The translations under genes and the position numbers were made by a program. A model generated the notes under the pieces. That model was given only the letters and a program-made list of their open reading frames with translations. It had not been told where the DNA came from and searched no databases. Shown here piece by piece: positions 27,547-35,933 of a stretch of DNA of 64,000 nucleotides; positions within the stretch are counted from its first letter, which is position 1, and each line of letters begins with the position of its first letter. This DNA is from Calothrix sp. 336/3 (lineage in GTDB: Bacteria > Cyanobacteriota > Cyanobacteriia > Cyanobacteriales > Nostocaceae), in NCBI RefSeq assembly GCF_000734895.2, contig NZ_CP011382.1, positions 908,700 through 972,699 on the forward strand, read 5' to 3'.

Positions 27547-27822
27547 CTAGGAGAAAGCCGTCCTAGGGGCGATCGCACCAAAAAAACTACCAAAGAATAG
27601 CTTTGATAATTTCAACAAAATCTTGGTTGGTAATTCAAATATTCCAAATACATAGCCAATCAATAGGTGGCAATAACAAACAAACCTGACAAAATATGCG
27701 TCAAGCATAGCTGTCACTTCCTTGGTGAATAAGATTACGAAACAGAAAATAATTGCTAGCAGCGCAGTTGCTAATAAAGCAAATACTTCCCACCCAGTCT
27801 CAATCAATTGAACAAGACTCAC
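27547..27822 (-). CDS. Small two-helix membrane protein, hypothetical
   Basis: A 91-residue protein with a GTG start (MSLVQLIETGWEVFALLATA). Two hydrophobic segments are visible at about residues 12-33 (VFALLATALLAIIFCFVILF) and 45-65 (FVRFVCYCHLLIGYVFGIF), then a short basic/hydrophobic tail. No Shine-Dalgarno is evident. It has no recognised family. Length and the coherent membrane pattern favour a real gene, but it could be a chance frame in AT-rich DNA. Confidence 0.45.
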   Translation of the reverse strand: MSLVQLIETGWEVFALLATALLAIIFCFVILFTKEVTAMLDAYFVRFVCYCHLLIGYVFGIFELPTKILLKLSKLFFGSFFGAIAPRTAFS

Positions 27823-28813
27823 AAGATTCAGGAAGTTTTGGTAAAACTTGCGGCGATTCCTATTTTACCTGATGAAGATTTTTCTAAACTCTGCCAAAAG
27901 TATTAATTAAGCAAATCCAAAATTAATTGAGATGTCTCAAGTTTTTCTTGATATGTAAAATCGGAACGGGAACTCTCTGAAAAAGCAAGTTCTACAGTTT
28001 AGCTGCTAGCTCTGGCAAGAGATGATGTTACTCATTTTTTTGTGAGTGGACTTCATCAAAGGGAAAAATGGGCTAATCCCATGAAATTACTCGAAATTTA
28101 AATTCCTGGGAGGAAATTACAAGTAATTTAGCCATTTAGCAGTGATGTCATGACTTTTCAGTCAATTTCACTACCATATCCGACATTCTACCGATAACTT
28201 TGTGAGTATAAGCCCATCTTTACGAAAAATTCATATTTTCTTTATAAATTTATTATATGAACAGAAGTATATATAATTTTGCTACTCAGTATCAAGTTTA
28301 TGGGGCTGAATCAACAGTCTTATTTCCCGTAAATAGAGTCACTCAGCCTATATGCTTGGGAAAAAGCATGTATCATAATCAACCATCATTAAAAAGAATC
28401 GTTATCATTTGCAGATAAATTCTCATCACCAGTAAGCATTATTATCTTTCCATATGGTAATTTTATCCGGATTTCTACAGAGAGCTAGAATATAATTAGT
28501 AGCTAAATCACGTATATTTTTCTATCATCTACACTATGTATACGATGAAATCAGATGTATGCGTTTGCATTTTGCCAAGCTCTGTCCCAAGAAAACTGGC
28601 AAAATGATTATATAGGAGTCCGGTTTGGTTATTGAAAATATACGTATTGGAATGACACAGCTAAAATGTTGTATTAGATTGTAGAATGATGAGAGCGCTA
28701 AAGCACAAAGGTTTTTCATTACAACATTCAAGGCTTGCCACGCCACTACAATACTAGATTTAGTTCAAGAATCAAACATGATTCCCATATGACTATTATT
28801 TATTTTGAAGCGA
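27823..28813. other. Long AT-rich region without a supported gene
   Basis: About 990 bp with only short frames on either strand, including a 53-codon plus-strand frame at 28258-28419 (MNRSIYNFATQYQVYG) that has no ribosome-binding site and no recognisable product. No tRNA, repeat array or insertion sequence ends were noticed. Confidence 0.45.
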
Positions 28814-29806
28814 ATGAGAAAACTTTATTTTTTACTTCCTGGTACAGATAACAAATTTGCCTGTGGTGGACTTTGGGCAGAGTTAAAAACATTAGAATTA
28901 GCTAGAAATATTTGTAATGCTGATGTTGTCACCTATCGGCAACGAGAAAGTGGCAAATTATTCTTAGATGATATACTTTCAGAGAAACAAGAAGACACTA
29001 TATTTGTCATGAGTTGGGGATTTGATATTTCCCGCCTCGTCTCAAAATTGCGAGGTCAAAATGTAGTTTACCATGCCCATAGTGCAGGATATAAATTTAA
29101 TTTACCTCCAGATATTCCCATTATTACAGTCAGTAGAAATACCCTGGGTTACTGGGGACAGTTAGCACCAAATTCCCTAATTTATTATCTCCCAAATCAA
29201 ATTAGTGAGGAATTTCAGAATTTACATTTACCAAGAGATATAGATATTTTAGTTCAAGCGAGAAAATCCTCAACCTATCTTCTCAAAATGCTGGTTCCAG
29301 CCTTACAAAAAAAATATCAGGTGTTTGTAGTCAATTCCTATATTCCCGACTTACCAGGGTTATTTAACCGGGCAAAGGTTTATTTATACGATTCCGCCGA
29401 ATATTGGGCACAACAGAGTGTCAGCGAAGGTTTTGGTTTACAACCCATGGAAGCAATGGCTTGTGGTTGTCACGTTTTTTCCAGCGTCAATGGTGGACTT
29501 TCAGATTATTTAGACCCCGGATTTAATTGTCAGAAAATAGCTGGCTATTCCCTAGAATATGATATGCAAAGAATTAGTGTTGCGTTAAACAGAGAAAATA
29601 AAATTACATTTCCCGAACACTTTCTTGCCGAATATCGTCAGAAAAATATTATCGACAAAATGCAGGTGATTCTCCAGGAATTAAATGAATTCTTTGACCA
29701 TCGACAAAAGTATACAAGTAATATTCCCCAACTAACACCTATGCGATTAGCACAATTGCAAATACAAAGAGTATTTTCCAAGGTGAAAAAGAAAATGAAT
29801 CGCTAA
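28814..29806 (+). CDS. Glycosyltransferase, GT4-like
   Basis: A 330-residue protein from the ATG at 28814 (MRKLYFLLPGTDNKFACGG); a TTG three codons earlier is less likely. It has the layout of single-family glycosyltransferases with two Rossmann-like halves: N-terminal CGGLWAELKTLELARNIC, and a C-terminal donor-site motif SVSEGFGLQPMEAMACGCHV with the E-x7-E type arrangement of GT4 enzymes. There is no signal peptide; the tail is basic (RVFSKVKKKMNR), which could hold it at the membrane. It is not part of an obvious polysaccharide cluster. The acceptor and donor are unknown. Confidence 0.78.
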   Translation: MRKLYFLLPGTDNKFACGGLWAELKTLELARNICNADVVTYRQRESGKLFLDDILSEKQEDTIFVMSWGFDISRLVSKLRGQNVVYHAHSAGYKFNLPPDIPIITVSRNTLGYWGQLAPNSLIYYLPNQISEEFQNLHLPRDIDILVQARKSSTYLLKMLVPALQKKYQVFVVNSYIPDLPGLFNRAKVYLYDSAEYWAQQSVSEGFGLQPMEAMACGCHVFSSVNGGLSDYLDPGFNCQKIAGYSLEYDMQRISVALNRENKITFPEHFLAEYRQKNIIDKMQVILQELNEFFDHRQKYTSNIPQLTPMRLAQLQIQRVFSKVKKKMNR

Positions 29807-29878
29807 TTTTCACCCCAATCAAAACAATCCTACTCTGAAATTCTGCAAGCTTATACCTTTGAGCAGGGTAGTACAATA

Positions 29879-30124
29879 TTATCTAGAAACATAAGTTTTC
29901 ATTAAATAGTCAAAATATCTAATTGATTGCATTGTTTTTCTTGCAGGTTGAAAAGCTTTTCCATTAGACAAATCAACTAGCGAATATATCTTGAAATTAG
30001 GTAATTTAACATTGAATTTCATCCCAATGAGATTCGGAAATTTTTCTTGCATTACCGATTCATTAAGTATATTAGGTTCGTTATGAGTGATTATTAATAG
30101 CGATCGCCGCTTCCTCGTCCCCAT
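29879..30124 (-). CDS. Doubtful small hypothetical protein
   Basis: An 81-residue frame (MGTRKRRSLLIITHNEPNIL) with an ATG but no clear ribosome-binding site. It is basic, has no membrane segment and no family I recognise. It lies in a 527-bp stretch between the glycosyltransferase and the exonuclease-ATPase gene. It may be a remnant of a larger gene or a chance frame. Confidence 0.22.
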   Translation of the reverse strand: MGTRKRRSLLIITHNEPNILNESVMQEKFPNLIGMKFNVKLPNFKIYSLVDLSNGKAFQPARKTMQSIRYFDYLMKTYVSR

Positions 30125-30333
30125 TCCCCAACCTTTACTTTCTCCGTGACGGAAAACATTGAATTAGTATAATATAGTACAGCATATCCAAGCATTTCAT
30201 TACATGTTTTGCTTGTAAACCCCATTATTTCCGCCTGTGAATACTAAATATCGATAGTAGCAATTAGGTATTATTCATAACCTATTTTTTCTTTCTTGCT
30301 ATAAATAATAAAGGTACTGATGTTTGGGGTTCT

Positions 30334-32724
30334 ATGGGATTTGTTATTATTGATACTGAGGGGAAACCGGAACTAAGCGAATTAGCAATAGTCAATAGTT
30401 GTGGCAAGTTAATCTATGAAGCTTTTTCACAGGAGCATGCGAATAACACTAAAAATACACCCAATCTCAAAAGTCTCAAAACCTTATTACTAGACTTTCT
30501 AAATATTGTTGACGGCAAAAAAATAGTGTGTCACTATGCCCAGCATGATATGGATGTACTAAAATACAGTTTCCGCAAAGCTGGGTTAAAATTTCCTAAC
30601 TTAGATTTTGAGTGTACATGGAATTTAGCGACAAATTATTGGCAAAACCTAGAAAGCTATTCTTTAGAGTACCTGAGTAAATATTTAAATTTGCGGGTAA
30701 ATAACCATTATTTCATTCGAGATATGGCTCATTCTGCCCGTTATGATGCTGAGTTCACCTACTATCTTTATCGTAAATTAATGCTTGTACAATTAAAAGA
30801 AAAACCAAATCCATTTAGTGGTAGTCGCGTTGATACCCCATTTCAAAACCATCCTGATTACACTGATACCTATCACCAACAATTTCTTACTCTTAATTCA
30901 ATATTAAAAGATATTAAACTCGACACCAATCGTCAAAGTAAAGGAGCGGTTGTCATTGGAGAACCCGGTTCAGGTAAGACTCATTTGATGATGCGGTTGA
31001 CACAAGCAAGATTATCAACTAATCGACTATTTTTTATTCGCCAACCCAACAACTCTTCCTCTGTGAATCACCATATTTACAGTCGAATTTTAGAGTCTTT
31101 AGTTGAGCGAGTTGGTTCCTTAACTCAATTAGATTATCTAATTCTTAATGGGTTTGATAAAATTGCTGCTAGTGTACCAAATTTGACTCAAAAAGATATA
31201 GAAATTCTCAAAGCGTTCAAAGATGATAATCTTAATTCTCTGGGAGCAGAAGGAACTTATACAAAAGTAGTATATTGGCAACAAATTTACAAACGACTTA
31301 ATGAGTGGTGGGTCAAATATTACTCAGCTGGTGGTTTTGCTCTCTCTATTCTTAAGGGAATTATTAAGTATTGTAGTTACAGTGACTATAATTACAAAAA
31401 TATTGCGACACGCTGGCTAGCGGGTCAGACTTTATCAAATGAGGAAGCAGAAAAAGTTGGTTTACCAAATTGGCAAGAAAATTTTAGCCTAGAAGAATTT
31501 TCTTTAGAAGCTATTTCTGTTTTAGGTAAATTATCAATCCTTGATGAACCTTTAATTATTATCTTCGATCAGCTTGAAGGATTAGGACTTAGCCAAAACC
31601 GGGAGGTATTGCTCAAGTTTGGAGAAACTATTAAGGAAATTTTCACCCATGTTCCGAATAGTTTAATTATTTTGAATATGTTCCCCAAGCGATGGGAGCA
31701 GTTTAAAACAATTTTTGATAATTCAATTATCGGTCGCGTATCTCAATACCAAGTTGATTTACAAAAACCCCAAACCGAAGAACTTTTATCTATTCTCAAA
31801 ATCAAGCTTCATAATATTAATACACCCTTAGAACAGATATTTTTACCTGAAGATTTAGAGGATATTCTCGGACAAGAATCTATTCGTGGAGTTTTAAATC
31901 GAGCTGCTGATTATTACAACTACAGAGTTCGACAAATTCCTTTGCCTTCTATCAAGAAAAACATCCATAATTTAGAAGGTAATGAGAAAATAGAACAGCA
32001 GTTGCGAGTATTAGTTTCTCAACAGCAGGTATTTACAGAAGTACTTGCCAACATCATCCAGGAAATGCAAAACCCTGGCTTAGTAAACATGAGAGATTTA
32101 CTTACCAAACTCATTCCTGAAGTTAAAAGTGAAGAGAAGATAAGAGAAGAGTATGTTATTGATTACTTAAGTAAACAAAGAGCTTTTCTGGAAGGACAAT
32201 ATCATAATCTTCCAATCATCTCTGACTCTGATGATATCGGTAAACTTAAAACAATTGCTGAAGCTTTCAACCAAATTAAACCAGTCAACTTGACTCTATA
32301 TCGCCTAGGTAAACGAGTTTTACCAGAACATATTGTCATTGAAACCGAAAATAAAAACTATGTAGTTGGTTTTCTTCAAATGTCTTCTAGTTCATCCTTC
32401 GTTAGTCGAATCAGCAATTTCAATGAGTTAGTCTGTCTACATCCCAAAGACAGTTTTATCCTGTTTAGAGATGAGCGGCTAGCTGAAATGAAAGGTAGTG
32501 TGACAAAAGAGAAAATCACTCAGCTTCAAAATGCTTCTAATGGTAAATTCATTCTACTTAGTAAGCGAGATAGGATTCATGTAGAATTGACTTATAAATT
32601 AATTATTGATATTCAGAACAAAGATTTAGAAGTCGATTTAGAATCAGCCTTAAAAGTGCTTGTAACTAAGAGCGAATGGTATCACGGGCTGTTTTCTCTG
32701 TTTGGTTTTGCTAAACCGAATTAG
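30334..32724 (+). CDS. DEDDh 3'-5' exonuclease fused to a P-loop ATPase
   Basis: A 796-residue fusion. Residues 1-150 carry a DnaQ-like DEDDh exonuclease: ExoI D7 and E9 (IDTEG), ExoII D72 (HYAQHDMDVL) and ExoIII H133 and D138 (HSARYDAEF), all catalytic residues intact. Residues about 200-530 form a P-loop ATPase: Walker A GEPGSGKT (209-216), Walker B LIIIFD with D412, then an Orc/Cdc6- or BrxC/D-like helical region (WLAGQTLSNEEAEKVGL). The last 150 residues may hold a nuclease-like beta fold (HIVIETENKNYVVGFLQ), which is a weak guess. An exonuclease joined to an ATP-driven domain suggests DNA processing or phage defence. It stands alone, AT-rich, with no partner gene. No close known system comes to mind. 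Confidence 0.85.
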   Translation: MGFVIIDTEGKPELSELAIVNSCGKLIYEAFSQEHANNTKNTPNLKSLKTLLLDFLNIVDGKKIVCHYAQHDMDVLKYSFRKAGLKFPNLDFECTWNLATNYWQNLESYSLEYLSKYLNLRVNNHYFIRDMAHSARYDAEFTYYLYRKLMLVQLKEKPNPFSGSRVDTPFQNHPDYTDTYHQQFLTLNSILKDIKLDTNRQSKGAVVIGEPGSGKTHLMMRLTQARLSTNRLFFIRQPNNSSSVNHHIYSRILESLVERVGSLTQLDYLILNGFDKIAASVPNLTQKDIEILKAFKDDNLNSLGAEGTYTKVVYWQQIYKRLNEWWVKYYSAGGFALSILKGIIKYCSYSDYNYKNIATRWLAGQTLSNEEAEKVGLPNWQENFSLEEFSLEAISVLGKLSILDEPLIIIFDQLEGLGLSQNREVLLKFGETIKEIFTHVPNSLIILNMFPKRWEQFKTIFDNSIIGRVSQYQVDLQKPQTEELLSILKIKLHNINTPLEQIFLPEDLEDILGQESIRGVLNRAADYYNYRVRQIPLPSIKKNIHNLEGNEKIEQQLRVLVSQQQVFTEVLANIIQEMQNPGLVNMRDLLTKLIPEVKSEEKIREEYVIDYLSKQRAFLEGQYHNLPIISDSDDIGKLKTIAEAFNQIKPVNLTLYRLGKRVLPEHIVIETENKNYVVGFLQMSSSSSFVSRISNFNELVCLHPKDSFILFRDERLAEMKGSVTKEKITQLQNASNGKFILLSKRDRIHVELTYKLIIDIQNKDLEVDLESALKVLVTKSEWYHGLFSLFGFAKPN

Positions 32725-32817
32725 ATTTAATCTATATACAGATACTAGACTTTATCGCCCTTGGTTGGTGTGAAATTGCGTATCTTTAATAACTATGGTG
32801 ATAGGATAGGTGTAGAA

Positions 32818-33162
32818 ATGATGCGAATACTATTAATTGCCAATACGATTTTTGAGGTGGGAGTAGGTATTGTATTTATATTTTTCCCCACTTTAGTTAT
32901 TAAAGATAGCGCTTTATCGATTTCGTTGTTGCAGATAATTGGGTGTGGTGCTTTGGCTTTCGGTACTTTGAGTTTTTTAATGTTGAAGATGACCGATTTC
33001 AAATCATTGCAACCAGGATTAATTACGCTATCTATTTTCCATACAGGAGCAGCAATTTCCCAGCTTTATGGGTTGACTAATGGTACAGCTAGTATACCTG
33101 TAATCATTGCACATTCATTGTTTGCACTTTCATTTATAGGGGTTTTCTGGCAGCAACTTTAG
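32818..33162 (+). CDS. Small four-helix membrane protein, hypothetical
   Basis: A 114-residue protein from the ATG at 32818 (MMRILLIANTIFEVGVGIVF), with AGG eight bases upstream; the frame is open to 32761 but only with a TTG start. Four hydrophobic segments span nearly the whole length, resembling small DUF4345-like membrane proteins. It follows the exonuclease-ATPase gene by 93 bp and could be cotranscribed, which would matter if that gene is a defence effector, but nothing in the sequence proves a link. Confidence 0.6.
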   Translation: MMRILLIANTIFEVGVGIVFIFFPTLVIKDSALSISLLQIIGCGALAFGTLSFLMLKMTDFKSLQPGLITLSIFHTGAAISQLYGLTNGTASIPVIIAHSLFALSFIGVFWQQL

Positions 33163-33263
33163 ATAGCTGCTTTTATCATTACAGGTTATTCTAGATAACA
33201 TCCTCGACTAATTCAAACTGTTGGGGATATAAATTCAATCGGAATAGTGAATCAGAAAGCAGG

Positions 33264-33449
33264 ATGAAATTCTTGGCAGATATGGGTATATCACCACGTA
33301 CTGTAAACTGGTTACAAGCTGTGGGTATTGAGAAAATTACAGATTATAGCTTCTTGACTTCGCCGACTTTCTTCTGGAGTATACTATTTAGCTCACCATT
33401 CCTAATCGCTTTAATGACTCGGCTATGGTATCGCTTGTTGGGAAAATAA
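33264..33449 (+). pseudogene. Remnant of a DUF5615 PIN-like toxin gene
   Basis: The first 20 codons, MKFLADMGISPRTVNWLQAV, match the N-terminus of DUF5615 (Mut7-C/PIN-like) proteins, including the conserved Asp of that motif. After about residue 22 the sequence changes to an unrelated hydrophobic stretch (SPTFFWSILFSSPFLIALM) and stops at residue 61, while family members are about 110-120 residues. No partner antitoxin (DUF433-type) is adjacent. The 5' end of a once complete toxin gene has probably been fused to other DNA by deletion. Confidence 0.6.
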
Positions 33450-33540
33450 TTTAATTTTATCCCTATCTATTTCAATTTTGGCAGAAATTATACTAACCTT
33501 AATTAACTTAACTGATATTTCACCGCTAACTTAACTGGGA

Positions 33541-34452
33541 ATGCCGATAATCGAAAGTATATACACAGATGGTGCTTGTACAGGAAATCCTGGTCCTGGT
33601 GGTTGGGGTACGGTTGTCTATTTCCAAGATGGTTCCATCCATGAAATGGGAGATTCATCCCACGGCAAAACCACCAACAATAAAATGGAAATGCAAGCCG
33701 CGATCGCCGCACTAGAATATTTCCATGCATCGGGACAAACTGAACCCATCACCCTCTATACCGACAGCGAATACTTAATTAACTGCGTCACCAAATGGGT
33801 AAAAGGTTGGAAACGCAAAGGTTGGAAAAAAGCCGACGGCAAACCGGTTCTCAATCAAGATTTGCTCGAAAAGCTAGACGATCTCAATAATCGTAAAATT
33901 AAATGGGAATACGTGCGTGGTCATGCTGGCAATATCGGCAATGAAAGATGCGACGCGATCGCCCGTGCTTTCGCTAGTGGTAACGTCCCATCATTACAAT
34001 CAATTTCAGATATCAATTATGGTAATGGGTTTTCTCGACAAAATAGCGAAGTTGCAGTCACAAGAGTATCTGATTCTTTGACAGAATCAACGATAATTAA
34101 CAAAAAACAACAGCAAATCAGTACTCTGGCATCAGATATAACCAACATGGAATTACCTACCGTCTCTGCGACATCGACAAATGAAGAATTACCACGGGAA
34201 ACGAGAGTCACCCAACTACGTAACTTGGTAGAAACTTTACACATCGCGGATGAAATTGCTGAAAAGGGCTATTTAATTACCAGTTCCGAACTTGCAGACT
34301 TAATGGATGTTCATGCGAGCGCTGTCACCAGTCGTGGTGATCAATGGCGTTGGCGTAATTGGGTTGTCTCTCGCGTTCGTCGTGAAGGTAATCAGATTCT
34401 CTGGGAATTAGAGCGGGGAGATTTGGTGAATCATGAAGGTGAGGAATCATAA
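33541..34452 (+). CDS. rnhA: Ribonuclease HI with a C-terminal cyanobacterial extension
   Basis: A 303-residue protein. Residues 1-145 are a complete type 1 RNase H with the acidic residues D10, E50, D75 and D138 and H128 (YTDGACTGNPGPGG, YTDSEYLI, VRGHAGNIGNERCDA). It degrades RNA in RNA-DNA hybrids, such as Okazaki primers and R-loops. Residues 150-225 are a low-complexity linker. Residues about 225-303 form a second domain (LRNLVETLHIADEIAEKGYL, SRGDQWRWRNWVVSRVRREG) that looks like a winged-helix module. The extension roughly doubles the normal 150-residue length and may direct substrate binding. Confidence 0.93.
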   Translation: MPIIESIYTDGACTGNPGPGGWGTVVYFQDGSIHEMGDSSHGKTTNNKMEMQAAIAALEYFHASGQTEPITLYTDSEYLINCVTKWVKGWKRKGWKKADGKPVLNQDLLEKLDDLNNRKIKWEYVRGHAGNIGNERCDAIARAFASGNVPSLQSISDINYGNGFSRQNSEVAVTRVSDSLTESTIINKKQQQISTLASDITNMELPTVSATSTNEELPRETRVTQLRNLVETLHIADEIAEKGYLITSSELADLMDVHASAVTSRGDQWRWRNWVVSRVRREGNQILWELERGDLVNHEGEES

Positions 34453-34761
34453 CCATCACCAATTATCTCCTGTTCAATGCAGATAGTTGCAGTCATCAAA
34501 ACCAGGATTTACCAATCAAAAACATCCTCTAATTCTAGTACAGACATCTTTGCGCGTATGAAAAGGCAGGCTTTTTCTGCCTACCCCTCCTGGGTATTGT
34601 CATAATTTCACTTCCCCTGAGTCACAGCACCACTACAAAGATTTCACTTTCTCTCTTCCGAAGGTGACTTCAACAGAAATCATTACATATCTATTCTCCT
34701 TAGGCTATTATCTTTGTGATAAGTAGTCAAGATTTTGGCAAAATAGAGTTTTAATAGTTGA
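34453..34761. other. Intergenic region with a stem-loop
   Basis: AGGCAG (34564-34569) and CTGCCT (34577-34582) form a stem, with TACCC (34582-34586) and GGGTA (34592-34596) adjacent. The first could be a terminator-like element after rnhA although the T run lies in the loop. No gene is supported. Confidence 0.4.
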
Positions 34762-35064
34762 ATGAGTAAATTTCAAATTGATATTGACTTCAACCACGTA
34801 GATTTCTCCTCCTTAGAAACAGAGGAAGATTTTCGTACTGAGGCAAAAAAATTATTACCTGCTGCCCTTATACAATTAGGAGAGGCTGTAGCGCTACAAA
34901 CCTGGGAAGAGATGCAAAAAACTGGCTCCGGTAAAGGTTCCCAAAGTGAAAAACGTAAATTTGTGCAAGAAACGGGTAAAAACTACCAACGTTCTTCTAG
35001 TAAACGGGAAAAGCAAGAACTCGAAGACTACATAGTAGAACAACTACGTGAGAATCAACCCTGA
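34762..35064 (+). CDS. Small hypothetical protein
   Basis: A 100-residue charged protein (MSKFQIDIDFNHVDFSSLET) with no membrane segment or signal peptide. The N-terminal third is acidic and the C-terminal half is rich in Lys, Arg, Glu and Ser (KREKQELEDYIVEQL). It has no recognised family; the second half probably forms a helix. It lies 99 bp before a membrane protein gene on the same strand. Confidence 0.55.
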   Translation: MSKFQIDIDFNHVDFSSLETEEDFRTEAKKLLPAALIQLGEAVALQTWEEMQKTGSGKGSQSEKRKFVQETGKNYQRSSSKREKQELEDYIVEQLRENQP

Positions 35065-35163
35065 AAATCCACTTCTTTGCAATCCCTGGGTAACAAGGAA
35101 ATGACACCTTCATACAATTACCCAGTGCTGTAATTATCACCAGATGGGAATATTGTTTTTTCT

Positions 35164-35604
35164 ATGACTCCTACATTATTTGGACGTTGGCAAACAAGAT
35201 TACTCCTGTTAGGAACAGTGGGAGTCTTGGTGACAATTCCCTTTGCGATGGGTTTAATTGGTTCTGGTAAAAGTTCGGTGTATTTTGCGGTGATTTTCTA
35301 TGTTGCCCTATTTGGGATTGCCTGGGATGTATTATATAATCACCTACAGAAATACCGTTGGGATCGAGATTGGCCCGCAGCCTATCAAGCAATGGCAGGA
35401 ATTTGGGAGATGATATTTATCTGGTGTGGGTTGAAAATTTTTAGTATTTTACCTATTCCCATTCCTCGAACAAGTCTCCTGTGGCGAGATTTTTTTATGC
35501 ACTATGTTACTGTCTGGCTGGCAGTATTTATCGCTTCTCAAACCATGATGCGGGTAATATTTCCCCGTTGGCGTTTCCATGGTGGCGAATGGTTCAATAG
35601 GTAA
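35164..35604 (+). CDS. Polytopic membrane protein, hypothetical
   Basis: A 146-residue protein with about four hydrophobic segments (RLLLLGTVGVLVTIPFAMGL, VYFAVIFYVALFGIAWDVLY, GIWEMIFIWCGLKIFSI and FFMHYVTVWLAVFIASQ). The sequence RWDRDWPAAYQ lies in the second loop. It has the look of a conserved cyanobacterial membrane protein, but I do not recognise the function. No obvious operon partner. Confidence 0.7.
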   Translation: MTPTLFGRWQTRLLLLGTVGVLVTIPFAMGLIGSGKSSVYFAVIFYVALFGIAWDVLYNHLQKYRWDRDWPAAYQAMAGIWEMIFIWCGLKIFSILPIPIPRTSLLWRDFFMHYVTVWLAVFIASQTMMRVIFPRWRFHGGEWFNR

Positions 35605-35933
35605 TGGGAATTCTTCTTTTTTGAAGTTCAAAAATTGCACTTCGGCTACGCTCAGTGCTAGTAGATGCAAGGTTTTTCAGCCTTATATCCCTAATTCTCT
35701 TGCACTTTTTCTCCAAAAATACCCTGAAAAGCTTATAGGATAAAAGTTTTAAAGTTATTCAGCAGCCCCTACTCATTACTCATTACTCGCTACTCACTAC
35801 TCATTACTGATTAACCAATTCCTTGTCTCCTTGGGGGTGAGGAATTTTATTTTGGAAACAGTAGTGGTATGCGTAAATCAAGCTGCTACAGTTGTAGCAA
35901 TTATTAAAAACTCCCTTTATTTCCTTCAGCACC
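35605..35933. other. Intergenic region with interspersed and tandem repeats
   Basis: Holds CTTCGGCTACGCTCAGTG (35640-35657), a repeat sequence widely scattered in cyanobacterial genomes, and an ACTCATT-type tandem array at 35769-35808. No gene is supported. Confidence 0.6.

Noticed and set aside
28258..28419. 53-codon plus-strand frame starting MNRSIYNFATQYQ
   Set aside because: No ribosome-binding site, no recognisable product and AT-rich surroundings; likely chance.
28534..28746. 70-codon minus-strand frame
   Set aside because: No start signal and no plausible protein features; sits in otherwise empty DNA.
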